A stretch of 64,000 nt of DNA from JARKQH01 sp964631605 (GTDB lineage Bacteria > Verrucomicrobiota > Verrucomicrobiia > Limisphaerales > UBA8199), in contig CAZVYG010000006.1 in the NCBI GenBank assembly GCA_964631605.1, positions 38,114 to 102,113 on the forward strand, in the 5' to 3' direction. The position numbers and the translations under genes were made by a program. Numbering within the stretch: the stretch's first letter is position 1; each line of letters starts with the position of its first letter. Under the pieces are notes generated by a model. The model ran no database searches. It had not been told where the DNA came from and was given only the letters and a program-made list of their open reading frames with translations. Below, piece after piece: positions 35,812-47,115 of this stretch.

Positions 35812-37098
35812 TCAAAACCGGCACTCGGCGCTCTTGCCATGCGCTTCCAAACCCTCGACTTCGGCAAACTTGCGCACTGCCGGAAGCGCTTTCTTCAGGG
35901 CCGCGCGGCTGTATTCCACCACGCTGGTCCGGCGTTGAAACTGATCCACGGACAGCCCCGCGAAGGACAGGCCCGCGCCGCCCGTGGGCAGCGTGTGGCT
36001 GGGCCCGGCCACGTAGTCGCCCAGAACCGTCGGCGACCAGGGCCCCAGAAACAGCGCCCCCGCGGTGACAATGCCCTCGGCCACGGCCCGCGGGCAGCGG
36101 GTCATCACCTGGCAATGCTCGGGCGCCAGTTGGTTGGCCAGGCTGACGGCGTCCGCAAGGGTCTTGACTTGAATCAGCCAGGTGTTGTCGAGCACTTGCT
36201 CGATGTATTTGCGCCGCGCCAAACGCGGAAGCTGGCGTCCGATTTCCTTCTCAACAGCTTTGAGTAATCTCCCGGAGGGTGTGACCAGCCAAACGCGTTC
36301 GTAGCCCGACCCGTGCTCAGCCTGGGCCAGCAGGTCCGCCGCCGCGTGGCGCGGGTTGGTGGTGTCGTCGGCCACGACCAGCAGTTCGCTGGGGCCGGGC
36401 AGCAGGTCTATGGCGACGTGGCCCACGACCAGGCGCTTGGCGGCAACCACATAGGCATTGCCGGGCCCGAAAATCTTCTGCACCCGGCGGATGGTGGGTG
36501 TCCCGTAAGCCAGCGCCGCGATCGCCTGGGCGCCGCCGACGCGGTAAATCTCGGTCGCGCCCGCCGCCCGCGCGGCAAACAAGAGCGCCGGATTGACTGT
36601 CCCGTCCCTGCCACACGGCGTGCACACGACGATCTCGGGACACCCCGCCACCTTCGCCAGCGAGGCGGTCATCAGCGCGGTGGAAACCAACGGAGCCGTA
36701 CCGCCTGGAATATAAACCCCCACCCGCTGGAACGGGTCAAACTTCTCCCCCACCATCGCCCCGTGCGAGTTGCGCATCTGCCAGTTCCTGCGCCGGGACC
36801 GCCGGGCGAAGGCGGCAATGTTCTTTTCCGCCTCGGCGACGGCGGCGCGCAAGTCGGGGTCGGCTTTGAGCGAAGCGGCCAACAACTCCGCCCGGGTGAT
36901 GGCCAACTGCTCGGGCCGCAGCTTCGCGCCGTCGAACCGCTCGGTGAATTCGAGCAGAGCCTTGTCCCCCTGGGCGCGGACCGCTTCGAGGATTGTGCGG
37001 GCGCGCTGTTCGATCACCCGATCGAACAGGCTCGAGGCGGCGGTCAATTCCCGCAGGCGCCCCGCAAAATCCGCATCGGTGTGGCGTATCACTCTCAT
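35812..37098 (-). CDS. hisD: Histidinol dehydrogenase
   Basis: A 428-residue enzyme of normal family length, catalysing the final two NAD-dependent oxidations to L-histidine. Key stretches are VGVYIPGGTAPLVSTALMTA, YRVGGAQAIAALAYGTPT, FGPGNAYVVAAKRLV, DLLPGPSELLVVADD and the zinc/substrate region LLAQAEHGSGYERVWLV. It is followed by hisC and preceded by the DHPS-like gene (91 bases), all on the minus strand. Confidence 0.96.
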   Translation of the reverse strand: MRVIRHTDADFAGRLRELTAASSLFDRVIEQRARTILEAVRAQGDKALLEFTERFDGAKLRPEQLAITRAELLAASLKADPDLRAAVAEAEKNIAAFARRSRRRNWQMRNSHGAMVGEKFDPFQRVGVYIPGGTAPLVSTALMTASLAKVAGCPEIVVCTPCGRDGTVNPALLFAARAAGATEIYRVGGAQAIAALAYGTPTIRRVQKIFGPGNAYVVAAKRLVVGHVAIDLLPGPSELLVVADDTTNPRHAAADLLAQAEHGSGYERVWLVTPSGRLLKAVEKEIGRQLPRLARRKYIEQVLDNTWLIQVKTLADAVSLANQLAPEHCQVMTRCPRAVAEGIVTAGALFLGPWSPTVLGDYVAGPSHTLPTGGAGLSFAGLSVDQFQRRTSVVEYSRAALKKALPAVRKFAEVEGLEAHGKSAECRF

Positions 37099-37189
37099 GA
37101 AGGAGCAAGCTAGAGGAAGGGCTTCCGAATGTCAAAAACTGGGGGACAGGAGAGACGCGGCGCGACGGGGATCCGGCCGGGACGCAGCT

Positions 37190-38077
37190 TTAAAAGACCC
37201 CCAGAGTTTCCAGCACGGCCCGGGTGCGGGGCACCTCGTGGGTGCGAAACAAGTCGGTCTTGCCGAGCGCAGCCAGCACGGCAAAGAAGGGCTCCGCGCA
37301 GCGCACCTCCGGGCCGAAAAATTCGAAAGCGTGCGGCAGGGCGTGGCAGATGGGGAACCCGAGCGTCCGCAGACGGAACGTGTTCAGAAAGACGGTCATT
37401 TGGTGGCGGACACGCACGGCGCTGTCCTGCAGGTTGCGATAATAGAAGCCCAAGCCGGGGTCCAGAAGGATTTTCTGGACGCCATGGCGGGTCGCGCTCT
37501 CGATCTGCCGCGCGAAGTAATCACGCATCGGCTCAATGGGGTCCTGCGAAAAATCGAAGTCGCCGACCTCGCGCACGTTTTGGCCCTGAACGTAGCAGAT
37601 GATGACCGCGGCGTCATGATCCGCGACCATCCGGAACAACTCGCCGCCGCGGTCGGCGCCGGTGAGATTGAGCACATTGGCGCCGGCCTCGAGGCAGGCG
37701 CGGGTCACGGCCGGCTGGTAGGTTTCCACCGAAACCAGGACGCCGGCCGCGCGCAATCCGCGCACCACCGGCAGCAGGCGCGAGTTTTGCACGGCCTCAT
37801 CCGCGCGGGCGGCGTGGGCCAGGGTGGATTCGGCGCCGACGTCCACCAGGGCGGCGCCCTGGGCGTGGAGGACCTTGCCGCGTTCGACCGCCTGCTCGGC
37901 CGAAAGACACACACTCTCGCGATACCACGAGTCGGCCGAGAGGTTGATCACGCCCATGATGGCCGGTTTGAAGTTGAAGGGAAAAGGATGGCCCCCGATC
38001 GAGAATTCCCGGACCCGCGCCGCGGCGGCGGGCCGGTGTTGTTCGATCAATTCCGCCAGGTATTCGAGCGTCAGCAT
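37190..38077 (-). CDS. Dihydropteroate synthase-fold protein, atypical
   Basis: A 295-residue TIM-barrel of the pterin-binding family. Seen: IMGVINLSADSWYRES (canonical DHPS has N-x-T-x-D-S-F-x-D), LVDVGAESTLAHAARADE (canonical D-I-G-G-E-S-T), VSVETYQPAVTRACLEAG, NVLNLTG, KILLDPGLGFYYRN and a terminal FRTHEVPRTRAVL (canonical R-V-H-D-V). The usual SRKS loop that binds pABA/phosphate is not visible; the region reads GFPICHALPHAFEFFG instead. It may be a divergent FolP or a paralogue acting on another pterin. ATG 38077 is preferred over 38119. Confidence 0.65.
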   Translation of the reverse strand: MLTLEYLAELIEQHRPAAAARVREFSIGGHPFPFNFKPAIMGVINLSADSWYRESVCLSAEQAVERGKVLHAQGAALVDVGAESTLAHAARADEAVQNSRLLPVVRGLRAAGVLVSVETYQPAVTRACLEAGANVLNLTGADRGGELFRMVADHDAAVIICYVQGQNVREVGDFDFSQDPIEPMRDYFARQIESATRHGVQKILLDPGLGFYYRNLQDSAVRVRHQMTVFLNTFRLRTLGFPICHALPHAFEFFGPEVRCAEPFFAVLAALGKTDLFRTHEVPRTRAVLETLGVF

Positions 38078-38167
38078 AATTCCCAACGTAGCCCAAATCC
38101 GGCGCCGGGAAAGTCGCAATCCCGCAACGGCACCCTGAGGCGCTGCCCCGCCCCCGGCTCGTTTCGC

Positions 38168-39889
38168 TCAGTCCCATTCCAATACCAGCAAGGAGACGGC
38201 CTGGCGTGGCAGGGTCAGAGTAACGGTGGCCCGACCCCGTTCGAGGCGGACGGTTTCGCCGCCGCCCATCTCGGCGAGCTGGCCGGCGGCCTGCAGTTGA
38301 GCGTATTGCGGCTCATTCGGCGCGATGGGCGAGCCGAGACGCTTCCATACCGCAAAGGCATTGCTGTGAAAATCGTCTATGCGAAAATGCGTGAGGCGCG
38401 CCGGGCCGTCGGCCACCGCCAGCTTCTCGAGCTGGAGGGTCACCTGCGCGGCGGGACCGGGCAGGTCATCATCGTGATAATGCCACAGCATCACCGCCAA
38501 CTGCCGGGGCGCCAGACTGGCCAGCGCGCTGACGTCGGGCGCCCCCCGCACGCCGTCGCGCAAAATCGCGTCCAGCGCCACTTCGGCGGAACTTTCGACG
38601 GCCAGACGCTGTCCCGACATGCGGCTGAACATGCGGAAGACGTTCAAAACGGGCAGGTCAATGCCGTTGCTGGCCAGGACGCGGAAGCCGGCGAAGTAGG
38701 GCTGATCTTCGAACTCGAAGGCCCAGGTCAGCGCGCCCTCGAGGTTGACGCCATGGCGGTCAGCCAGCAGATGTTTTCGGGCAAAACTGGCCGCGGTGTA
38801 ACTCGAGTACAGGGTGGTGTTGCGGTAACCGAGGTGCGGCCCCTGGCAGGCCGCGCAACCGTCCGGATCGGATTCGCCAATCACGATGGGTTTGCGCCTC
38901 AGCTCGGGAATGGCGGCGATCCTGGCAAAGCCACGGTCAATTTCCCGCAGTTGGGCGGCCATGCCCAGGCGGACGTGGCCATCAACAAAGGTCGGGGCGC
39001 CCTTGGCGTGAAACGAGAGGAAATCGGTGGGTGTGCCGATCCGGCCTGTGGCGTAATTGGTGCCGCTCACGACGTGCCTCAAGAAGTTCTCCATGAACCG
39101 GCCCCCCGCCCCCGCCACGTCCGGCCCGCCGACGCGGGCGGTGGGCAGCGCCCGGCGGACGGCGTCAATGGCGAAATCGTGGAGTTTATAAAACTCCTCG
39201 GGTGTGCCGTGCCAGTAAACGGCCGCGTTGGCCTCATTCCAGACCTCCCAATACCATTGCTCGACCTCCCGCCGTCCGTAACGCTGGACGCAGTGCGTGA
39301 CCCACTGGTAAACCAGGCCCGCCCATTTCCCGTAATCCTTCGGGGGATAGGCCCAACCGGTGCTGATCTGGCTGTAATTCAGGCCGGGGCGCCAGGCGTG
39401 TTGATAGGGTTCGGGTTTGATTGACAATGCCTGCGGCATGAAACCCACCTGCGCGTAGGGACGAACCCCCCGGGCCAGGTAGGTGTCGAAGATGCGATCC
39501 ACAATCTTCCAATCATACACCGGTCGGCCGGCCGCATCCTCGGTGTAGATGTCCGTGCTGCCCCACTTCAGCGCCGGCGTGCCGTCACCCGTGCACAGGA
39601 GGTTGTGCGCTCGAAAATAAACCTGCTGGGGCCGCAGTTGACCCAACTCCGCCAGCAGCCGGCGACCGTCCTTCATGGTCGCGTAATTCGGCTCATCGGC
39701 GCCGAAAAAACGCCAGATGGGTTTCAGCTCGCCGCGAGGGCTGGCAGCGTCAACGCGGATGCTGACGGGAAAACTCCCGGAGCTGCCGCCCTCGGCGGGC
39801 GGCCCCGCCGACGCATCAGCGGCCGTGGCGCGGCCGATTGCCAGACCCAGGCTGATCACCAACAGTTTTGCGGACCCTCGAGCGGTCAT
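38168..39889 (-). CDS. GH39-like glycoside hydrolase, secreted
   Basis: A 573-residue protein with a signal peptide (KLLVISLGLAIGRATAADA). The GH39-type (clan A) barrel is supported by VNIRVDA-type N-terminus, acid/base Glu in WYWEVWNEANAAVYW and nucleophile Glu in KPIVIGESDPDGCAAC. A C-terminal beta domain ends with VTLTLPRQAVSLLVLEWD. Beta-xylosidase or related alpha-L-iduronidase-like activity is typical of the family; the substrate here is not known. ATG 39889 is chosen (MTARGSAKLL). It lies 165 bases from the surface-protein terminator and is not clearly in an operon. Confidence 0.75.
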   Translation of the reverse strand: MTARGSAKLLVISLGLAIGRATAADASAGPPAEGGSSGSFPVSIRVDAASPRGELKPIWRFFGADEPNYATMKDGRRLLAELGQLRPQQVYFRAHNLLCTGDGTPALKWGSTDIYTEDAAGRPVYDWKIVDRIFDTYLARGVRPYAQVGFMPQALSIKPEPYQHAWRPGLNYSQISTGWAYPPKDYGKWAGLVYQWVTHCVQRYGRREVEQWYWEVWNEANAAVYWHGTPEEFYKLHDFAIDAVRRALPTARVGGPDVAGAGGRFMENFLRHVVSGTNYATGRIGTPTDFLSFHAKGAPTFVDGHVRLGMAAQLREIDRGFARIAAIPELRRKPIVIGESDPDGCAACQGPHLGYRNTTLYSSYTAASFARKHLLADRHGVNLEGALTWAFEFEDQPYFAGFRVLASNGIDLPVLNVFRMFSRMSGQRLAVESSAEVALDAILRDGVRGAPDVSALASLAPRQLAVMLWHYHDDDLPGPAAQVTLQLEKLAVADGPARLTHFRIDDFHSNAFAVWKRLGSPIAPNEPQYAQLQAAGQLAEMGGGETVRLERGRATVTLTLPRQAVSLLVLEWD

Positions 39890-39987
39890 GCGGAGCAATC
39901 TAACCAAGCCGCCTGCCCTCGGACCAGACGGAAGAATCCGCAGAGGCGGGTTGATTTTCCCAGGGCGAAACCGGCGTGGGGTTTTGG

Positions 39988-40024
39988 AACGAAAAGGCCC
40001 CCCGCGCGCGAAACGCGGAGGGCC
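39988..40024 (-). terminator. Intrinsic terminator of the LamG/autotransporter-repeat gene
   Basis: An 11-bp stem with one C-A mismatch (GGCCC-c-CCGCG / CGCGG-a-GGGCC, loop CGCGAAA, 39996-40024). On the minus strand it is followed directly by TTTTCGTT. It begins 31 bases after the stop codon. Confidence 0.75.
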
Positions 40025-40054
40025 GTGAGATTGGGGTCCGAAAGGACCAGGGCC

Positions 40055-43000
40055 TTACGGATAGACCAGGCGGAAGAACACCGTCGGGTTGTTCGGATTG
40101 AGCGGGATGGAGACGGCGTTCACGTTGGTCGAGTTTGGCCAGGTTGACCAGTTGTTGCTGATGCCAACCGACAGGGCGTTGGTCTGGACCTCGAGCCGCC
40201 AGCCGGTGTAGTTGGTCGGCCACCACAGGTCGAGGTTGTTGCCCGTCACGCCGAAGGTGATGTTCGTCGGCGTGGTGGGGATGGTCGGCGCGGCGCTGGC
40301 CACCCGAATGGTGCCGTTCACCGTGAGGTTGGCGGTGTCCCAGGTGACGTTCTGGCCGGGGGTGAGCGACAGGAGCGTGAAGGACCCGCTGTAGCCGGTG
40401 GCATTGAACAGCTTGAAGGTGTCATTCACCTCCAGCGGCGCGCCGGTGTTGGTAATGGCCAGCGTTCCGCCGTAGGCGATCGGGTTGCCGGTCACCTCGA
40501 TGCGGTCCGCCAGCGGGCTGCCGCCGTTGCGGTCCACTTCAGCCACGACGTAACCGCCCAGCACGGGAGACGCGCCGAGGGTCAGGGTCCCGATCGAGGT
40601 CCCGGCGCCGAGGGCGCCGCCGGCCTCGACCGTCACCACACCGCCTACCACGCCGTTGCCCGCGAGAGCCGCGCCGGGCTTCACCCGAACAGCGCCTGGA
40701 ATCTGACCATTCACGACGAGAAAGCCGTTGCTAACCGTCGAGAGGCCGGTGTAGGTGTTGGTGCCACTGAGGACCAGAACACCCGCGCCGAGCTTGACCA
40801 GGCCGCCGCCGGTGCCGCCATCCAGCAACGGCTGCGGGATGGTGACGGTGTTGGTGCTGCTGTCAATGATGGCGCCGCCCGCCAGCACGTTGGCCGCGTC
40901 GAGGCCGGTAATGAAGCCGGCGCTGTTGGCATTGGCTTGGAGAACGCCACCGTTGAGGTTCAGAGTACTCGTGCTGTCCGGGGTGTTGGCGTACACACTC
41001 GGCGTGACAATTCGACCGCCGTCGAGATTGACGGTGCCGTTGCCCGAGGCGGCATGCCCGATCGAGAGGCCGCCGGCGCAATTGATGAGGCCGGAGCCGC
41101 TCACCGTCAAGGTGCCCGTGCCTTCCTCGGCAACGATCAGGCGCTGGCCGGTGCCGGTCTGGCTGAAGACACCGCCCGAGACCGTCATGGTGCCGACGCT
41201 GCCCGGGAAGCGGCCCACGGCGGGCCAGGCGGAGCAGACGCAGGTGCCACCGGATTGATTCCACGTGCCGTTGCCGTAGGCGCCAATTTGCAGGTTCCCC
41301 GCGGGTTCGATCACGCCGCCGTAAAGGTTATAGGTTCCGATGGCTGTCGCGTCCGCCGCATCCACACCGGCGATTCGCCAATCTCCACCGCCGGAGGAAC
41401 GTCCAAGGTAACCGCCGTACTGATTGACCACGCCGACGCTGCCGGCCCGCTTGCCCACATAGAGGGTGGCGCCGCGGTTAGTCGCGTTGTCATACAGATT
41501 CAACGTCCCATCGCCACCGGTGAGATCGCCCAGGTTGTAGTCGCCCGGGAAGGTCACCACCGCGTTGTTGGAGAGGGTCAGGGTGCCCTTGCCGGAATTG
41601 CCCAGGGCAAACCACTCGCTGGTCTGGGTCCAGCGGCTGTTGCCGGCAACCACCACGGTCGCGTCCGCGCCGGCGCTTTCGCCGATGAACGTGCGGGCGC
41701 CGACAGTGAGCGAAGAATTGCCCAGAAGGGTAAGCACCGGGAAGCTGGAGTTGCCCACGATGTTGTTGGCGTAGCCCATCGAGAAGTTGGCGGCCGTCAC
41801 CACCGAGTCGTAGAGGGTGAGCTTCGACGAGCTGCCGATCGTGCCATTGCCGCGGTCAATGGCGAGCCACGTCGAGATCGAAAGGCTGCTGTTGGTGATC
41901 AGCATCGCCCCGGCGTTGACCTGGTCGTAGCCAACCCACAGCTCGCCGTTGATGATGTTGGTCTGGAGGTAATTGCCCGGCGTGCTGGCGCCGCCATCGA
42001 GGACCACGGTGCCCTGGGCAATGTAGTAACCCGCAGAAGTCAGGACGTTGGTGCCGAGGCGGGCGTAGGTCAGTGCCGCCGGTCCGCTCTTGGAGAAGCT
42101 GCCGGACGCGGGCAGGACGGACCCAGTCAGCGTGAGGTGCCCGGCAGCGGCCAGGGTGCCGCCGCCATTGATCGTATAACCGCGATCGCTGACGGCCGGC
42201 GCGCCGGCATAGCGGAGCGTGCCGCCGGCGAAAACCAGGTTCGTCGGATCAGCCGAGGCAGCGCCCACACCGCTGGGCAACCCGCCGTTGGCCAGGTTGG
42301 TCACCAGGAGCGTGTTGCCGGTCAGCAAGGTGCGGCCGGTGTAGGTATTGGCGCCCAAGGCGCTGACCACGTCGTTGTTGGTGCCGGAAACCGTCACAGT
42401 GCCGCCGCCCAGCACGGCCGTGATATTGCCCCCTGAGAGGTTGTAGTCCGGGGAGGTAACCACCGCCCCCGAACCGAGGATGTTGCCGTTCGAGACGGTG
42501 ACGGAGCTGAATTTCTGGTTATTGGAGCCGAGACTCAGCGTGCCGGAGCCGATCTTGAGGGGACTGTTGGCGCCGAGGTTGTTGGCCACGGTCGAGATCA
42601 ACGTGCCGCCCTCTTCGATCACGGTCGGGCCGGTGTAGGTGTTGTTGGCGGTGCTGAGCGTCAGGCTGCCGGTGCCGGCCTTGGTGATGCCGCTGCCGCC
42701 ACCGATCCCGCCCGAGCCGCTGATGGTGTAATTCAGCACCGAGTTGCTGAACAACACACCGCCGGGGGTAACGTTGGTGTTGAGGGTCACGCTGGTCGTG
42801 CCCAGCGCCGAGTCATCGAACACCGCCAGATAACCTTGCTGGAAGGTCATGGGCTGCAGCGTGACGCGGTCCAGCCAGTTGGTGGTGATCCCGATGTCCC
42901 AGGTGCCGCCCGCCAAACCCTCCCACCGCGGGAGTGAAACACTGGTAACCACCAGGTCAATCGTGTTGTTAACGGTGTTGGTCGCCAGCGACGCGACCAC

Positions 43001-46000
43001 GCCCGGCGGAAGCGCGCCCAGGACGAAGCTGCCGGACCCGGCCAGGCTGCCATACTGGATCAACGGGACCGTGCCCACCGACAGCGTGCTCATGAAGCTG
43101 ATGTTGATCGTATTCACGCCCACCTTGGTGAGGGCACCCGACACGGCCAGGGGCGCCGTGAAGGGGTTGCCAAAGGTGCCGAGGTCAAACTCCAGCGCAC
43201 CCCCGGCCGCGCTGCCGAGGGCCAGCGACGGGGTGGTCACCGACGTTCCCGGCGCCGAAACCTGGACGCCCAGGGCGGCGTTGTCCGCGACCGTAATGGC
43301 GCCGTTGCCGTAAGTGGTGGTGGGCAGGGTGAGCTTGCCGGCGCTCACGACCGTCGGGCCGGTGTAATAGAGCGAGCCGCCCAACTGGAGCGAGCCGGTG
43401 CCGAGCTTGGTCAGCCCGCCGCCGCCGTCGTAGAGGTCCTGAACCATCACAATGTCATTGGTGCCGCTGTCAATGAACGCGCCGCCACTGAGGACCATCA
43501 CAAAGGACAGACCCGAGAAGAAGTTTGGATCCGCCCCCTCGGCCGCACGGAGGGTGCCGCCGTTGAAGTTGAAGCTGCTATATGCGCTGGGGTTGTTCAT
43601 GTAAACGCGCTTCGTAACAATCGTGCCGCCATCGAGGTTGACGGTGCCGGAGGCGCCGGCCGCGTTGCCGATGCGCAGATGGTTGGTGGCAATCACCAGG
43701 CCTGAACCACTCACGTTGAGCGTGCCCTGGCCTTCCTCGCCGACGATCATGGCCGTCGTGGCATTGGTCATGACAAAGGCGCCGCCCGAGATGCTGAGCG
43801 TTCCCAAGCTCCCCGCATAACGACCGATGGAGGCCCAACCGCCCAAGGCAATCGTTCCCCCCGTTTGGTTCAATACGCCTTCCGTCCCGTTGGCTTTCCC
43901 CACAAACAAGGTGCCCGCGGTCAGCAGCGCATTGTCCCTGATGTCGAATCGGCCAATGGAATAAGCCAGGTCCGAAACGTTGAAGTCCGACGTCGAGTAA
44001 AACGCGGTGTTGTCCCGCATCTCCATCACGCCCACGCCGCCCGCGCCGGGGGCGCTGCCGGACCCCGTTCCGACCGACGTGTAGCTGGTGTTGGTGATAA
44101 TCGAAGAGTTGGCCATGTAAAGGGCGCCGGTCGAGCTGGCCGACATGCCCAAGCGCAGCGAATTGCCCCGCAGCACCGAGCTGCCGTTCAAGTAAACCTC
44201 GGCCGACGAGCCCGAGCTTTCGCCAAATTGGATGTTGCCGGGCATATAGACCAGCGAGGAGCCGTTGAGCGTCAGCCGCTGCCGGGCCAGGTTGGTGGCG
44301 TAACCGGGCTGATAGCCCATCGCCAACCCATTGGCCGCGAGGATCACACGACTGTTCTCCAAGGTCAAAGTGGACAGGTTGCCAATGTTGCCGTTGCCAC
44401 GGCCNNNNNNNNNNCGATGCCCAGCCAGGTATCCTGCAGGAGGGTTGTGTTGGACAGCACCATGTGGCCAGGGTAGGCAAGGCTTCCGCCGACCCACATT
44501 TCACCCATGTTGCGGTTGGTCTGGGTGCCACCGGACGAAGTGCCGTCAAAGATGACCGTTCCCTGCACCACATTGAAGCCCGGGCCGGCGCCGCCCGAGA
44601 GAATGTTGGAACCGGAATTGGCGAAGACGAGCGTGCCGGGGCCGGTTTTCGCAAAACCGCTGTTGCCGCCGCCGCGAACCGGGCCGGTCAGAGTGAGTTG
44701 GTTGAGCACATCCAGGGTGCTGACCTGGCCGCCGAACAGGATGCCGCGGTCTATCGTGGTGGCAGGACCCTGGTAGCTGAGCGTGCCGCGGAGGACCAGG
44801 TTCGTCGGATCGGCGCCGGCCGCGCCGAGCGCACTGGGAGAACCGGCGTTGGCCAGCGAAGAGACAATCGTCTTGCCCGAGAGCAAGAGGGTCGGTCCGG
44901 TGTAATCATTGACCTGCGAACCCGTGAAAGTCAGGGCGCCGGCGCCTTCCTTGACCAGGCCGGCCGAACCGCTGATCTTGCCCGACCCGCCAATCGTGTA
45001 AGCCTTGGATTCGTTGACGACCGCCAACGACCTGGGAGTCAGGGTCCCGTTCAGACTCAGCGTGGTGGTGCCCGTCGCCGAGTCGTCCAGGCGCACACTG
45101 GCGCCGTTGGTATAGCTGACCGAGGCCGCCTCCGCCAGCCAGTTGGCCGTGCTGGTGTCCCAATCACCGCTCACGTTCCCATTCCAAACCAGCGTCGAGG
45201 CGTCCAGCGTGTCGGCCGGGCCCATCAGGTAGTTCCGCCGCACTTCCGCTTCGCTGAGCACCCGGTCATACATGCGGAATTCGCGATAGCCGCCGCCCAT
45301 GTTGGCGTCCCCCGACCAGTTCGAACGGCCCAGCCAGTTGTTGACGTCCAGCACCGAATTGATCTTGTAGGCCACCGTGTAGGAACCCGCTTTCACGCCG
45401 TTGACATAAATGGTGATGGTATTGCTCGCCTCGTCCCACGTGACCACATAGTGCGTCTGGTTAAACATGCCCCGTGCAATGTCCGGCACCAGCCGCGACC
45501 CCACCGTCCCCGCCGAGCCGCTCGTTGTGTAAACTTCAACGCGTGAATGCTCGAGGTCGCCGCCAACCTGCCCCGCCAGGAGAATATAATTGCGCCCGCT
45601 GAAAGAGCCGCCGGGGGCCGTGATCTCGCCCACCGTGTTGCTGCCAAAATCCATCAGGCGCGACCAGTTTTGGGCCGTCGGCGTCACCCACATCTCAAAC
45701 GTGACCTGGCCCGGTCCGCCATTGGACGAGCTTAACGGGGAAAGCAGAAAGTTCGGCAGGTCCACATACGCCGCGCTTGCCGAGGAACCGCCATTCAGGT
45801 TGAGTTGGTTGCCGTCGAAGTAGGCGGTACCGGCGTTTCCTTTGATCACCGCCGCCCCGGCGGGGGTGCTGCCGGTGTCGGGAACGGTCAAGCCAACGGC
45901 ATTGTTCGTCGGCGGCTGATCAAAGGACCAGCGATGGATCGGCCCGCTCACCAGGTCCTGGGCAAAACCTCCATTGGTGAACGCAGCCACCTCCGCCGCG

Positions 46001-46773
46001 TAGTTTTGGGCTACCTGGGTCGGGGTGAGCACGCCGTCGTGGACGCGCACCTTGGCCAGCACGCCGTTGGCAAAACCGGTCCAGGCCGTCTGGCTGTTGT
46101 TGTGCTGCACCCCCAGAACAATGTTGTACTCGGGGTTGACATTCAGCGCGGCAGTCTGCACCGCGGCCTTGTCCAATACGCCATCCCGATAGAGCATCAG
46201 GTTGCCGGCACCGTCGTAGGTCCAGACCAGGTGATGCCAGGCCCCGGGTGAAGGGACGACGTTCCAACCATGGTCATAGCCGCCGCCTTGCCAGCTAAAG
46301 CCGCCCCAGCTTATATGGCGCCCCCAATTGCAGCTCACGTTCTGCCCGGCGGTGCGCGTGCCCCAAGCCACCAGCGCCGTTTCGCTCATGACACTGTGCT
46401 TGTACGCCCACGCCTCGACCGAGAAGATCGGGTTGGCGCCGGTCAGACTTGCTGGCGGCAGCACAATCGTTGTGCCCGAGGTGTCGGTGTAGTGGCGCAG
46501 CGAGACGCAGTTGCCGTCCAGCAGCACGCCGCGCGTGCCGCTTCCCCCCAGCGCGATGACTTGGGGAGTGACGGTTGCCACGTTGTTGTTATTGGCCAGG
46601 AAGACACCGCCCAGGGTGCCGTTGTTGGTGAGATAGGCCAGCGCACCAACTGGGGCGCCGGTGGCATCCACGTTGACGAGCAAGTTGCCGGCCACTTGAA
46701 CCTGGCCGAAAACTGAACTGACAAAAAGCCCAGCCGTCGTAACGGCAGCCAGGCCGAGGAGGGTTCTTTTCAT
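40055..46773 (-). CDS. Giant LamG/autotransporter-associated-repeat surface protein (interrupted by a 10-N gap)
   Basis: About 2,230 residues, exported (signal MKRTLLGLAAVTTAGLFVSS, cut after VFGQ). Two LamG/concanavalin-like domains occupy the first ~560 residues (WHHLVWTYDGAGNLMLYRDG; HYVVTWDEASNTITIYVNG). A long beta-helix-type region follows, with at least five autotransporter-associated beta-strand repeats (TKAGTGSLTLSTANNTYTG, VKLGAGVLVLSGTNTYTG, and others). The C-terminus ends WSTWPNSTNVNAVSIPLNPN...FFRLVYP, without an autotransporter barrel. Two separate reading frames meet at the gap (44405-44414). Sequence left of it ends TWLGI and right of it starts GRGNGNIGN, matching WLAIDRGNGTIGS later in the protein. 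The frame break is therefore only due to the N count. Start ATG 46773 is set by the signal peptide. Confidence 0.8.
44405..44414. other. Assembly gap of 10 N inside the repeat protein gene
   Basis: Ten N shift the reading frame by one base relative to the flanks. Comparison with the internal repeat around 41,850 suggests the real missing length is zero or a 1-base overlap. Confidence 0.9.
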
Positions 46774-47115
46774 ATTGTTAACGTATCGAGGGGGTTGATT
46801 TTCAGAGGTTTGAGTAAAATCGAGGACCATGGATTACCTGGGAGGGTTCTGGTTTCAATTCGCAACTGTGACCCATTAAACATGGCAACAAACGTTCACA
46901 AGGTAAGCGGTATCCTATCAAGAGAACGGGCGGGAAAGCAACGCCACTTTGCGGAAAGAAATCGCCATTTTGCGACACCACGCCGATTGGATTCAGGGCT
47001 TGGTGTTTTGGGATTCTATAAGCGAGCCGCGCAGGACCGGGCCGGCTGGGTTGGTACTATACCCCATGGCAGGGGTCTGGACTTGAGCGGGAGGTTCAGC
47101 GACATTGCCCTCCGT
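46774..47115. other. Divergent gene-free region between surface protein and hemerythrin genes
   Basis: An open frame runs through on the plus strand, but it lacks homology-like features before ATG 47116. A -10-like TATAAG is present at 47017-47022 without a good -35. Two near-identical 12-mers lie at 46942-46974 (separate entry). No RNA gene is recognised. Confidence 0.4.
46942..46974. promoter_or_regulatory. Two CGCCAnTTTGCG direct repeats spaced by two helical turns
   Basis: CGCCACTTTGCG (46942-46953) and CGCCATTTTGCG (46963-46974) match at 11 of 12 positions and lie 21 bases apart start to start. This phasing suits a dimeric or paired DNA-binding protein. It is upstream of the divergent surface-protein and hemerythrin genes. 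Confidence 0.35.

Noticed and set aside
37190..38077. Naming the gene folP
   Set aside because: Canonical signature and SRKS loop are altered, so the symbol would overstate the evidence.
36770..39424. An 884-codon plus-strand frame over hisD, the DHPS-like gene and GH39
   Set aside because: It spans three genes with clear function on the other strand and has no recognisable motif.
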